Shown here: piece by piece, positions 29,983 through 37,923 of the stretch
Layout of the letters: every line of letters begins with the position of its first letter
How positions within the stretch are numbered: the stretch's first letter is position 1
Assembly (NCBI GenBank): GCA_046349255.1
Contig: JAXMCR010000002.1
Span: 434,001-498,000, forward strand
Direction: 5' to 3'
DNA: 64,000 bases
Source: DAIODI01 sp046349255
GTDB lineage: Bacteria; Pseudomonadota; Alphaproteobacteria; Rhizobiales; Aestuariivirgaceae
Program-made: the position numbers and the translations under genes
Notes under the pieces: generated by a model
The model's database searches: none
Told to the model about the DNA's origin: nothing
Seen by the model: the letters and a program-made list of their open reading frames with translations, nothing else

Positions 29983-31320
29983 ATGGCCCGCACCTTCGAT
30001 CTCGTGCTCAAGGCCGCAACCGTCGTGAACCACGACGGCGCGGCCGAGCGCGACATCGGCGTGCGCGACGGGCGGATCACCGACATCGGCAGCCTGCCGG
30101 GCGACGCTGCCGGTGAGACGGTCGACTGCCGCGGCCTGCACATCCTGCCCGGCGTCATCGACACGCAGGTGCACTTCCGCGAACCGGGGCTCGAGCACAA
30201 GGAAGACCTCGAGACGGGCAGCCGCGCCGCGGTCGCGGGCGGCGTCACCGCCGTCTTCGAGATGCCCAACACGGCGCCGCTCACCATCACGGAGGAGGCA
30301 CTCGCCGACAAGGTGAAGCGGGCGCACCACCGCATGTTCTGCGACTTCGCCTTCTTCATGGGCGGCACGCGGGAGAACGTCCCCCACCTCAAGGAGTACG
30401 AACGCCTGCCCGGCTGCGCCGGCATCAAGGTGTTCATGGGGTCATCGACCGGCTCGCTGCTCGTCGCCGACGACGAGACCTTGCGCGCCATCTTGCGCGA
30501 GATCACGCGGCGCGCCTCGTTCCACGCCGAGGACGAACCGCGCCTCACTGCGCGCAAGGGCGAGCGCATCGCGAACGATCCGCACAGCCACCCCGTGTGG
30601 CGCGACGTCGAGGCCGCGCTTCTCGCAACGCGGCGCCTCGTGACTATCGCGCGCGAGACTGGCAAGCGCGTGCACGTGCTCCACATCTCGACCGCCGACG
30701 AGATGGCGTTCCTTGCCAACCACAAGGACGTCGCCTCCGTCGAGGTCACGCCGCATCACCTGACGCTCGCTGCACCCGACGCCTACGACCGGCTCGGCAC
30801 CTACGCGCAGATGAACCCGCCGGTGCGTGATGCCTCCCACCGCGATGGCATCTGGCGCGCGCTCCACAACGGCATCGTCGACGTTTTGGGCTCCGACCAT
30901 GCGCCGCACACGCGCGCCGAGAAGGAGAAGCCCTACCCCGAGTCGCCCTCCGGCATGACCGGCGTCCAGACGCTGGTCCCGGTGATGCTCGACCACGTGA
31001 ACGCGGGTCGCCTGAGCCTTGCCCGCTTCGTCGACCTGACGAGCCATGGCCCCGCGCGGCTCTTCAACATCGCGTGCAAGGGTCGCATCGCGGTCGGCTA
31101 CGACGCCGACTTCACCGTGGTCGACCTGAAGCGCCGCCAGACGATCGAGAACCGCTGGATCGAGAGCCGCTGCGGCTGGACGCCCTACGACGGCGTCACC
31201 GTCACCGGCTGGCCGGTCGGCACCTTCGTCCGTGGACGGAGGGTCATGTGGGAGGGCTCGATCGACGCCGCGCACGGCGAAGCGGTGCGCTTCCTCGAAA
31301 CACTCAAACCCGGCGGCTGA
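29983..31320 (+). CDS. pyrC: dihydroorotase (amidohydrolase superfamily)
   Basis: Cyclic amidohydrolase of the type I dihydroorotase/allantoinase group; the expected reaction is carbamoyl-aspartate to dihydroorotate in pyrimidine synthesis. Residues 54-69 read ILPGVIDTQVHFREPG. The position of the first metal His in the usual DxHxH is Gln62, while His64 is kept. The carboxylated Lys in GIKVFMG, His in FHAEDEP and VLHIST, and Asp in GSDHAPH are all present. Length is 445 residues from the ATG at 29983. acuI follows after 23 bases. Because of the Gln, a related hydrolase activity should be kept in mind. Confidence 0.85.
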   Translation: MARTFDLVLKAATVVNHDGAAERDIGVRDGRITDIGSLPGDAAGETVDCRGLHILPGVIDTQVHFREPGLEHKEDLETGSRAAVAGGVTAVFEMPNTAPLTITEEALADKVKRAHHRMFCDFAFFMGGTRENVPHLKEYERLPGCAGIKVFMGSSTGSLLVADDETLRAILREITRRASFHAEDEPRLTARKGERIANDPHSHPVWRDVEAALLATRRLVTIARETGKRVHVLHISTADEMAFLANHKDVASVEVTPHHLTLAAPDAYDRLGTYAQMNPPVRDASHRDGIWRALHNGIVDVLGSDHAPHTRAEKEKPYPESPSGMTGVQTLVPVMLDHVNAGRLSLARFVDLTSHGPARLFNIACKGRIAVGYDADFTVVDLKRRQTIENRWIESRCGWTPYDGVTVTGWPVGTFVRGRRVMWEGSIDAAHGEAVRFLETLKPGG

Positions 31321-31343
31321 CCGGACACGACAGGGAAAACTCC

Positions 31344-32330
31344 ATGGCCACCTTTCGCGCGATCGTTCTCGACAAGGGTCCGGACGGCAAGCAGCAGATG
31401 CGCTTCGCCGACCTGACGGAGGCTGACCTGATGGACGGCGACGTCACCGTCGCCGTCTCGCATTCGACCGTGAACTACAAGGACGGGCTCGCGATCACCG
31501 GCAAGGCGCCGATCGCACGCCGCTATCCCTTGATCCCGGGCATCGACTTCGCCGGCAAGGTCACGGCCTCGTCGAACCCGGAGTTCAAGCCGGGCGATGA
31601 GGTGATCCTCAACGGCTGGGGCGTCGGCGAGGCGCACCACGGCGGCTACGCCAAGGTGGCACGGCTCAAGGGCGACTGGCTGGTGAAGATGCCGGCCGGC
31701 ATGGACGCGGCGCACGCCATGGCGATCGGCACCGCGGGCTACACCGCCATGCTCGCCGTGATGTCGCTCGAGGAACAGGGCGTCACGCCGGGCTCGGGCG
31801 AGATCCTGGTGACGGGCGCGGCCGGCGGCGTCGGCTCGGTCGCGATCGCGCTGCTCGCAAAGCTCGGCTACACGGTGGTCGCCTCGACGGGGCGGCTCTC
31901 GGAGGAGCCCTACCTCAAATCGCTCGGCGCGGCCTCGGTCATCGACCGCAACGAGTTTGCCGGCACGCCGAAGCCGCTCGCCAGGGCGCGCTGGGCGGGC
32001 GCGGTCGACAGCGTCGGCTCGGTGACGCTCGCCAACGTGCTCTCGCAGATGAACACGCACGGCACGGTCGCGGCCTGCGGGCTTGCCCAGGGCATGGACC
32101 TGCCGACCTCGGTCGCGCCGTTCATCCTGCGCGGCGTACGGCTCATCGGCGTCGACTCCGTGCTGTGCCCGAAGCCGCGCCGGGTCGAGGCGTGGCGGCG
32201 GCTCACCAGCGAGCTCGACCGCGGCAAGCTCGACAGCATGACGCGCCACGTGACGCTCGACGACGTGCCGGCGGTTGCGACCGAGATCCTCGCCGGCAAG
32301 GTGCGCGGCCGCGTCGTGGTCGACCTCTAG
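31344..32330 (+). CDS. acuI: acryloyl-CoA reductase AcuI (YhdH family)
   Basis: Medium-chain NADPH-dependent oxidoreductase. Family members reduce acryloyl-CoA to propionyl-CoA. The N-terminus (VSHSTVNYKDGLAITGKAPI, then PLIPGIDFAGKV) and the Rossmann motif TGAAGGVGSVAIALL are characteristic of AcuI/YhdH. The zinc ligands of alcohol dehydrogenases are absent. Length is 328 residues. It lies between the dihydroorotase and LysE genes in the same direction, with short gaps. The product propionyl-CoA would feed the mut genes at the window start, but they are far away, so this link is metabolic only. Confidence 0.9.
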   Translation: MATFRAIVLDKGPDGKQQMRFADLTEADLMDGDVTVAVSHSTVNYKDGLAITGKAPIARRYPLIPGIDFAGKVTASSNPEFKPGDEVILNGWGVGEAHHGGYAKVARLKGDWLVKMPAGMDAAHAMAIGTAGYTAMLAVMSLEEQGVTPGSGEILVTGAAGGVGSVAIALLAKLGYTVVASTGRLSEEPYLKSLGAASVIDRNEFAGTPKPLARARWAGAVDSVGSVTLANVLSQMNTHGTVAACGLAQGMDLPTSVAPFILRGVRLIGVDSVLCPKPRRVEAWRRLTSELDRGKLDSMTRHVTLDDVPAVATEILAGKVRGRVVVDL

Positions 32331-32350
32331 TCCGGCGGCGGGGCGGCCGG

Positions 32351-33004
32351 ATGGAGTGGACCCTTCCGCTCATCGGCATGGCGATCGGGCTTGCGGTCGC
32401 CGCCCCGCTCGGCCCGGTCAACCTGCTCGTCATCCGCTACACGCTGAGCCACGGCTTCTGGCCGGGCCTCACGGCGGGCTTCGGCGCGGTCGTGGGCGAC
32501 GGGCTCTATGCCGCGCTCGCCGCGTTCGGCGTGTCGGCGGTGATCGACGTCATGCAGTCGCACGCGGCCTCGATCGAACTCCTCGGCGGGCTCGTGCTGT
32601 TCGCGCTCGGCATCCACACGGTGCGCTCGCACCTCGATGCGGGGTCGATCACGGCGCCCGAACCGGCGGGGTCGCCGACACCCGTGCACTTGTTCGTTAC
32701 AACGCTCGTTCTGACCGTCACAAACCCCGCGACATTGCTCGCATTTCTCGCGATTTTCGGGGCGATCGGCGCGCACGTCGCGCAGTTCGGCGGAAGCTCC
32801 ATTCTGGCCGCCTTGCTCGTGGTTTTCGTGATGGCCGGGGCCACCTGCTGGTGGCTTTTCCTCGCCACGATCATCACCAAGCTGCGCGGCCGCGTCTCGG
32901 TCGCGATGCTCGACCGGCTGAACCACATTTCGGGCGTGGCGATCGCGGTTTTCGGCGCTTTCGTGCTGTTCCGCGCGGCCGTGACGCTCGCCGGACTCCG
33001 GTAG
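32351..33004 (+). CDS. LysE-family translocator
   Basis: Inner-membrane exporter family for amino acids or related small molecules. The 217 residues contain about six hydrophobic helices. The N-terminal AAPLGPVNLLVIRYTLSHGF matches the conserved LysE/RhtB start with its Gly-Pro, and VLTVTNPATLLAFLAIFG is the second conserved segment (NP motif). The start is the ATG at 32351, 20 bases after acuI. The stop is adjacent to the stop of the convergent small gene. Confidence 0.87.
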   Translation: MEWTLPLIGMAIGLAVAAPLGPVNLLVIRYTLSHGFWPGLTAGFGAVVGDGLYAALAAFGVSAVIDVMQSHAASIELLGGLVLFALGIHTVRSHLDAGSITAPEPAGSPTPVHLFVTTLVLTVTNPATLLAFLAIFGAIGAHVAQFGGSSILAALLVVFVMAGATCWWLFLATIITKLRGRVSVAMLDRLNHISGVAIAVFGAFVLFRAAVTLAGLR

Positions 33005-33268
33005 TTACTGGCGGGTGCGGATGACCGTGAATTCGCCCTGCCGCACGCGCTGCGCGAGGCCCTCGGCCATCTTCGCGACCGGCTCCTCGCCGTAGGTCGC
33101 GATCATGTCCGACAGGGCCGCGAAAATCGCCGCCGTCGCGATGCAGTCCGGATCGATCCCCTCGTAGACCGCCTCTTCCCACGCATCGAGAATATGGCGC
33201 AGGGCCGCGTGTTTCGATTCCTTGTCGGCGCCGCCGACGAGGTGATCCTTGTTCGCTGTTTGCGTCAC
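33005..33268 (-). CDS. small conserved hypothetical protein
   Basis: An 87-residue acidic protein, mostly helical by composition, with no signal peptide or membrane segment. It contains DAWEEAVYEGIDPDCIATAAIFAALSD-like helices that look like a compact bundle. I do not recognise a named family. It is convergent with the LysE-family gene and separated from the upstream nudix gene by about 120 bases. Confidence 0.7.
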   Translation of the reverse strand: MTQTANKDHLVGGADKESKHAALRHILDAWEEAVYEGIDPDCIATAAIFAALSDMIATYGEEPVAKMAEGLAQRVRQGEFTVIRTRQ

Positions 33269-33387
33269 GACGGTCCCCTTCCGGGCGCGTTCAACCCCAC
33301 CCGCGCCTCATGTGTCGAGACCATAACAAGCCCTGCCCGCCCCTGCAGTGACAGCCTTGAAAAAGGGTTAACGGCGGCGCAACGATT

Positions 33388-33837
33388 TTACGCGCTTTCG
33401 TTGCGTTCCTCCCGCTCGAGGACTCGCAGGACGAGATCGGCCGTCCCCGGCGTCATCGGCAGCGTTGCGATTTTGGCCGGCGACACCCACATGGCGTTCT
33501 GGGCGTCGCTTGCGGCCTTTGGTTCCCCGGCGGTCCAGCGACCGAGGAAAACCGAGACCACGTAATGCGCGGCGACCCGCCCGTCGGCCTCGCGGTTGAT
33601 GATGTCGATGGTGTCGAGCAGGCGGACGATCGTGCAGTCGACGCCGGTTTCCTCCTGCACTTCCCGGCGGGCGGCTTCGCGCAGGGGTTCGCCCCATTCG
33701 ACGTGGCCGCCGGGCAGCGACCAGAGGCCATAACCCTGGTGCTTGGCGCGCTGGACGAGAAGCGCCTCGCCCGCGCGGATGATCAGCGTACTGACGCCGA
33801 TCGCCGGCCGAACGGGTTTATCGGCGGGCGCGGTCAT
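33388..33837 (-). CDS. Nudix hydrolase
   Basis: A 149-residue Nudix pyrophosphohydrolase with a complete box, GGHVEWGEPLREAARREVQEETG, matching Gx5Ex7REUxEExGU at about residues 44-66. The N-terminal GVSTLIIRAGEALLVQRAKHQGYGLWSLPGG is typical of MutT/NudC-like or ADP-ribose-type enzymes. The substrate cannot be told. It is divergent from yedK with only 32 bases between the starts, so the two share an upstream region. Confidence 0.92.
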   Translation of the reverse strand: MTAPADKPVRPAIGVSTLIIRAGEALLVQRAKHQGYGLWSLPGGHVEWGEPLREAARREVQEETGVDCTIVRLLDTIDIINREADGRVAAHYVVSVFLGRWTAGEPKAASDAQNAMWVSPAKIATLPMTPGTADLVLRVLEREERNESA

Positions 33838-33869
33838 GGCAGGATCGGCAGGCTTGAACGGAAGGGATC

Positions 33870-34595
33870 ATGTGCGGACTCTATAGCTTCAGGCGCTCCC
33901 CCGAGGAAGCGCGCGGACTGTTCCGCTACAAGGCCGAGGCGCAGTTCCCGCCGCGCCCCTACGTGGCGCCTGGGCAGCCGATCGGCATCGTGCGCATCGA
34001 GCACGGCGAGCCGTCATTCGCGCTCGTTCGCTGGGGGCTCATCCCCGGCTGGACGAAGGAACTCAAGCCCGGCAAGCCGCTGATCAACGCGCGCGCCGAA
34101 ACGGTCCTCGAGAAGGCCTCCTTCCGCAATGCCATGCGCCGCCGCCGCTGCCTCGTGCCGGCGGATGGATTCTACGAGTGGCGGGGCGAACCGGGGCGGA
34201 AGCAGGCGTTCCACATTCATCGGCCGGACCACGCGCTGTTTGCCTTCGCCGGGCTTTGGGAAAGCTGGATGTCGGCCGACGGCAGCGAGATCGACAGCGC
34301 CTGCATCGTCACCACGGCCGCCAATGCGACCGTCGCCGCCGTACACGACCGGATGCCGGTGGTGATCCCGCCGGAACGCTACGCCGACTGGCTCTGCAGC
34401 GACGAGGTGTCGGCCGAAGACGCAGCCAAGCTGCTCGTGCCGGCAGCGGAAGACTTCTTCGTAATCGAGCCGACCGTCATCGAGCGGACGCCGAGGCCGG
34501 TTCGGCCCGCACCGGCGCCTGCGCCGGCAACTGCATCTGCGCCCTCGCCCGCTTCCCCTCCGAAGAGTGTTGGCGAGCAACTGAAGCTCTTCTGA
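33870..34595 (+). CDS. yedK: SOS response-associated peptidase YedK/HMCES (abasic-site shield) with QLKLF tail
   Basis: SRAP-domain protein that forms a covalent thiazolidine link through Cys2 to abasic sites in single-stranded DNA, shielding them near replication forks. MCGLYSF gives the required Cys2 after Met removal. Asn in LINARAET, Glu in DGFYEWRGE and His in VHDRMPVVI are the other active-site residues. After the domain (about residues 1-205) there is a Pro/Ala linker, and the protein ends QLKLF, which resembles the bacterial beta-clamp motif QL(S/D)LF. It is divergent from the nudix gene and convergent with the second DUF4261-like gene. Confidence 0.93.
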   Translation: MCGLYSFRRSPEEARGLFRYKAEAQFPPRPYVAPGQPIGIVRIEHGEPSFALVRWGLIPGWTKELKPGKPLINARAETVLEKASFRNAMRRRRCLVPADGFYEWRGEPGRKQAFHIHRPDHALFAFAGLWESWMSADGSEIDSACIVTTAANATVAAVHDRMPVVIPPERYADWLCSDEVSAEDAAKLLVPAAEDFFVIEPTVIERTPRPVRPAPAPAPATASAPSPASPPKSVGEQLKLF

Positions 34596-34598
34596 GCC

Positions 34599-35426
34599 CT
34601 AAACCACTTCCTGCCGCTGCTTCGCCTCGAGCGCGAGCCGGTAGATCGGGCGATTGGCGCTCGGCCCCGATTCGGCAAGCCGGATGCGCAACAGGTGGTC
34701 ATCGGACAGCGCAAACGCCTGTCCGTTCGCAAAGACCGGCCCCTTGTCGAGCAGATGGAGCATCACGGCGTAAAGGCTTTGCGCCATGAAGGTGATGTCC
34801 GACGAACCCGGCGCGAAATCCACGTCTCGACCGACGAAAGGTATCAGGCCGGTCGACGTCATGCCGACCGGCACGGTTCCATCCTCCTTTGGCGGACCTT
34901 CGTAGGTGCGCAGCGATGTCCAGATATGGACGGGGTGATAGTTCTCCACCATCAGCATGGCCTGGTCGCGAAAGTGCGCCGCCGACGTCAGCAGATCTGC
35001 CTCGGCCCAGTAGACTGCCACCGCCGGGACGAGTTCCGTCAGCGCCGCTGCCGTACGGGTCACTGCGGCGGCCGCCTGGAGTGCCGAGTCGCGGTCGTGG
35101 CTGCTGCGCAGCGCCCCGACCAGAATGTTCGCGGTGTGCTGTTCCACGTCGTCCGGCGACAGGGGGACGCGCTCAGTCAGCGGACTAACGGTGTTCGCGA
35201 ATGTCTCGAGCGGGATCGGCTGGTCGAGGAAGCCCACCGTGACGACCCGCTTGTCGCCGAGATTGATCAGGTAGTTCTGCCCGTTCTGCGCAGTTCCGCC
35301 TGCAGCCGCCACCTCGTGCACCGGAACCATGGGCGCGAGCGTGCGAATCTGCGCGGTCAACGCCGCGGGATCGACCCATCGGTATTCCGAAAGGGCTATG
35401 ACTGCCACGAACCGTGTTCCGGCCAT
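34599..35426 (-). CDS. DUF4261-like protein, paralogue of the domain at 20374-22434
   Basis: A 275-residue soluble protein that consists entirely of the domain found at the C-terminus of the proline-rich protein 13 kb upstream. Landmarks are VIALSEYRWVD at the start, the central ALTELVPAVAVYWAEADLL, and TSTGLIPFVGRDVDF and KGPVFANGQAFALSD near the end. No signal peptide, membrane helix or catalytic motif stands out. It has its own upstream region with a palindrome overlapping a candidate promoter. Function is unknown; the DUF4261 assignment rests on motif recall. Confidence 0.78.
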   Translation of the reverse strand: MAGTRFVAVIALSEYRWVDPAALTAQIRTLAPMVPVHEVAAAGGTAQNGQNYLINLGDKRVVTVGFLDQPIPLETFANTVSPLTERVPLSPDDVEQHTANILVGALRSSHDRDSALQAAAAVTRTAAALTELVPAVAVYWAEADLLTSAAHFRDQAMLMVENYHPVHIWTSLRTYEGPPKEDGTVPVGMTSTGLIPFVGRDVDFAPGSSDITFMAQSLYAVMLHLLDKGPVFANGQAFALSDDHLLRIRLAESGPSANRPIYRLALEAKQRQEVV

Positions 35427-35482
35427 CGCCTAACCGCTGATCACCAACGCTGCTTCCCGTGCTGCCCCCGCCCGAAAGCAAC

Positions 35483-35511
35483 TTTAAACCGAATTGTAAC
35501 GGTTTAAGCAA
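35483..35511 (-). promoter_or_regulatory. candidate promoter with overlapping palindrome for the DUF4261-like gene
   Basis: On the minus strand, TTGCTT (35511-35506) and TTTAAA (35488-35483) are separated by 17 bases. The perfect 8-bp inverted repeat TTAAACCG/CGGTTTAA (35484-35491 and 35500-35507, 8-base spacer) covers most of it, as an operator would. The gene starts 57 bases downstream. Confidence 0.35.
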
Positions 35512-35540
35512 TCTTTAGTTGAAATCGTTAATGCGTATGC

Positions 35541-36968
35541 TCACGGGAGGAGTTTGCCGGGGTTCAAAAGCCCTTCGGGGTCGAGAACGCCCTTGATCCG
35601 CGCCATGAGTTCAAGCTCCACGGGATCCTTGATCTGGCGCATGTAGTCGCGCTTGGCGCGACCAATACCATGTTCGGCACTGATCGTGCCGCCGAGGTCG
35701 AGCACGATCGCATGGACGGCGTCGGCCACCTCTTCAAGCCGACCGAGATAGGCCTGCTTGTCCGCACCGACGGGTTGGGTCAGGTTGAAGTGAATGTTGC
35801 CATCACCGATGTGGCCGAACGGCACCGGACGTATGCCGGGCACGAGTCGGGCAACCTCGGCGTTTGCCCTTTCGATGAACTCCGGCGTGCGCGACACCGG
35901 CACCGCAACGTCGTGCTTCAGCGAACCGCCTTCGAACTTCTGAACTTCCGAAAGCGCTTCGCGGTAACGCCAAAGCCCCTCTGCCTCGGTCGCGTTCTTC
36001 GCCAACAACGCGTCGGTCAAAAGCCCGCGCTCCATCCCCGCCTCGAGAATGGCGGTGAGCTGCCGGTCGCACGTTCCCGGCATTCCCTGGCCCGAGAGTT
36101 CGAGGAGGACGTACCAGGGCGAAGGCACATCGAAGGGATCGCGCAGCGCGGCGTGACGCACGACGAACTCGATGCCGATGCGCGGCATCAGCTCGATCGC
36201 CGTCACCCCCTGTCCTGCAAAATCGCGCGCCAACGCCAGCAGGTCGAGAGCATCAGCGGCCGTGTTGACCGCGACAAGCGCCGTCGCCTGATCGCTGGGC
36301 GCGGGAAAAAGTTTAAGCGCCGCAGCCGTTATGACGCCGAGCGTGCCTTCGGAACCAATGAACAGGTCCTTCAGGTCGTAGCCCGTGTTGTCTTTCCTGA
36401 GCCGACGCAGCCCGTTCCAGACGCGGCCGTCGGCGAGCACCACCTCGAGCCCGAGGCACAGGTCGCGTGCGTTGCCGTAAGCGAGCACGCCTACTCCTCC
36501 GGCGTTCGTGGCGAGGTTGCCGCCGATTCGGCAGGAGCCTTCCGATGCAAGCGACAGCGGAAACAGGCGGCCGTTGTCGCGGGCTGCGTCCTGCACCGAC
36601 TTGAGCGTCGCGCCCGCCTCGGCGACGAGCGAGTTGTCGATCGGGTCGACGTCGCGGATCGCCGTCATCCGCTCGAGCGAGAGGACGACTTCGTGGCCCG
36701 ATTCGAACGGGATCTGCCCGCCGACAAGCCCGGTGTTGCCGGACTGCGTGACGATCGCCGTGCGAGTCTCGTGCGCCGCCTCGAGAATGGCCGACACTTC
36801 ACCAGTCGAGGCGGGACGCAGCACCAGGGCCGCGCGGCCGACGTAGCGATCGCGCCACTCGACGAGATAGGGGCGCATTGCTGCTTCGTCCCGTACCGCG
36901 TGCTTCTCGCCGACGATCCGGACCAGCCGGTCGAGCGTCTCAGCCGAGGGAGGCCGTTCGGGGTTCAT
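35541..36968 (-). CDS. FAD-linked oxidase (D-2-hydroxyacid dehydrogenase, GlcD/D2HGDH-like)
   Basis: Flavoenzyme of the VAO/PCMH family that oxidises a D-2-hydroxy acid such as D-lactate, glycolate or D-2-hydroxyglutarate. The N-terminal FAD domain has TQSGNTGLVGGQIPFE and NLATNAGGVGVLAYGNARDL. The C-terminal domain has the metal/substrate motif FGHIGDGNIHFN and ends EHGIGRAKRDYM and LLNPGKLLP. Length is 475 residues. A sua5-oxidase order is common in this group; here two BA14K-like genes lie between them. Confidence 0.9.
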   Translation of the reverse strand: MNPERPPSAETLDRLVRIVGEKHAVRDEAAMRPYLVEWRDRYVGRAALVLRPASTGEVSAILEAAHETRTAIVTQSGNTGLVGGQIPFESGHEVVLSLERMTAIRDVDPIDNSLVAEAGATLKSVQDAARDNGRLFPLSLASEGSCRIGGNLATNAGGVGVLAYGNARDLCLGLEVVLADGRVWNGLRRLRKDNTGYDLKDLFIGSEGTLGVITAAALKLFPAPSDQATALVAVNTAADALDLLALARDFAGQGVTAIELMPRIGIEFVVRHAALRDPFDVPSPWYVLLELSGQGMPGTCDRQLTAILEAGMERGLLTDALLAKNATEAEGLWRYREALSEVQKFEGGSLKHDVAVPVSRTPEFIERANAEVARLVPGIRPVPFGHIGDGNIHFNLTQPVGADKQAYLGRLEEVADAVHAIVLDLGGTISAEHGIGRAKRDYMRQIKDPVELELMARIKGVLDPEGLLNPGKLLP

Positions 36969-36977
36969 GGCAAATCG

Positions 36978-37406
36978 TCAGGTGCAGGGGCGATATTCGC
37001 CGCCCTTCGTGCGGTAGAGGCCGGTCGAGGCGTTGAACGAACGATACTTGGCCGTGCAATACTTCACCCAGTCGACGGTTCCTCGGCGTGGTTTTGTGGT
37101 GCTGTAGATGCGCGCGGGATCGTCGACTTGAGAAGTCGAGCGAGTCGAGTAGTCGTACACCTGCTGGTTCGTCGAGGGATAGTACTGCCGGCTCGGCTGG
37201 ATGGTTGAGCCCGGAGAGTTTTTCGTCGTCCCAAGCACCGGCGGGTAGTTCCGGTTTTGCATGCTGCGGTGATAGGCGTCCTGCCGCGTCTGGAACGTCG
37301 GCGGGCCGAGTTGCGGAATGCCCGGATAGGACATCGACTGGGCCGACGCCTCGCCGGTGGCGAGCGCGCAGGCAAGCAGTGCTGCGGCAGCGCGTAGCGA
37401 CTTCAA
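36978..37406 (-). CDS. BA14K-like secreted protein, second copy
   Basis: A 142-residue exported protein. Residues 1-22 form a signal peptide ending ASAQ. The body is Tyr/Pro/Ser/Gln-rich, and the C-terminus carries VKYCTAKYRSFNASTGLYR and a final Cys, the BA14K-type motif. The start is a TTG at 37406 that overlaps the stop of the first copy as TTGA, which is the only start able to give the signal peptide. BA14K proteins of Brucella and relatives are immunoreactive secreted proteins of unclear function. Confidence 0.75.
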   Translation of the reverse strand: MKSLRAAAALLACALATGEASAQSMSYPGIPQLGPPTFQTRQDAYHRSMQNRNYPPVLGTTKNSPGSTIQPSRQYYPSTNQQVYDYSTRSTSQVDDPARIYSTTKPRRGTVDWVKYCTAKYRSFNASTGLYRTKGGEYRPCT

Positions 37407-37897
37407 CGGCAGGGCTTCAGCTCCCCGCTCGTCGACCGGTAGAGGCCGGTCGCTGGGTTGAACGAGCGATACTTCGAGCGGCAGTAATCGAGCCACGCGG
37501 CATTGTCGGCCTCGGCCTCGGGATGGAGCGGACCGCCCGGGTTCTCGTAGCGGTCGAAGTATTGGTAGCCCTCGGCGTCGTAGTAGCCGTACGTCGCGGC
37601 CGGCACGGGGAGACCGGGCTTCGGGTTGCCGGGGATCAACTGGCCGGGCAGGTACACGTTGTCGCGGCGAAGCCAGTACTGGTACTCGCCGTACTGGGGC
37701 AGGCTCTGGAACGTGTTGCGCCACGCGCGATATTCGTAGGCGCCTTCGCGGTAGTAGCCTGCGGACGGATCGTACTCCGGCTGCCCCAGGCTCCAGCCCT
37801 GCTGGACCGGCTGGCCGCCTTGCACGTAATCCGCCGCGTGTCCGACCGGCGCGAACGACAGGAAGGCCGCCACCGACAGTCCGAGACCCTTGATCAT
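37403..37897 (-). CDS. BA14K-like secreted protein, first copy
   Basis: A 164-residue exported protein with a signal peptide (about residues 1-22, ending GHAADY), a Tyr/Gly/Pro-rich middle, and a C-terminal LDYCRSKYRSFNPATGLYR motif plus a terminal Cys, as in BA14K. The start chosen is the ATG at 37897; a GTG at 37927 would run into the sua5 coding region. It is translationally coupled to the second copy, and the two share their C-terminal 30 residues but little before that. Confidence 0.78.
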   Translation of the reverse strand: MIKGLGLSVAAFLSFAPVGHAADYVQGGQPVQQGWSLGQPEYDPSAGYYREGAYEYRAWRNTFQSLPQYGEYQYWLRRDNVYLPGQLIPGNPKPGLPVPAATYGYYDAEGYQYFDRYENPGGPLHPEAEADNAAWLDYCRSKYRSFNPATGLYRSTSGELKPCR

Positions 37898-37923
37898 CGA
37901 CAAAGCTCCATTCCCCCAGTCCC

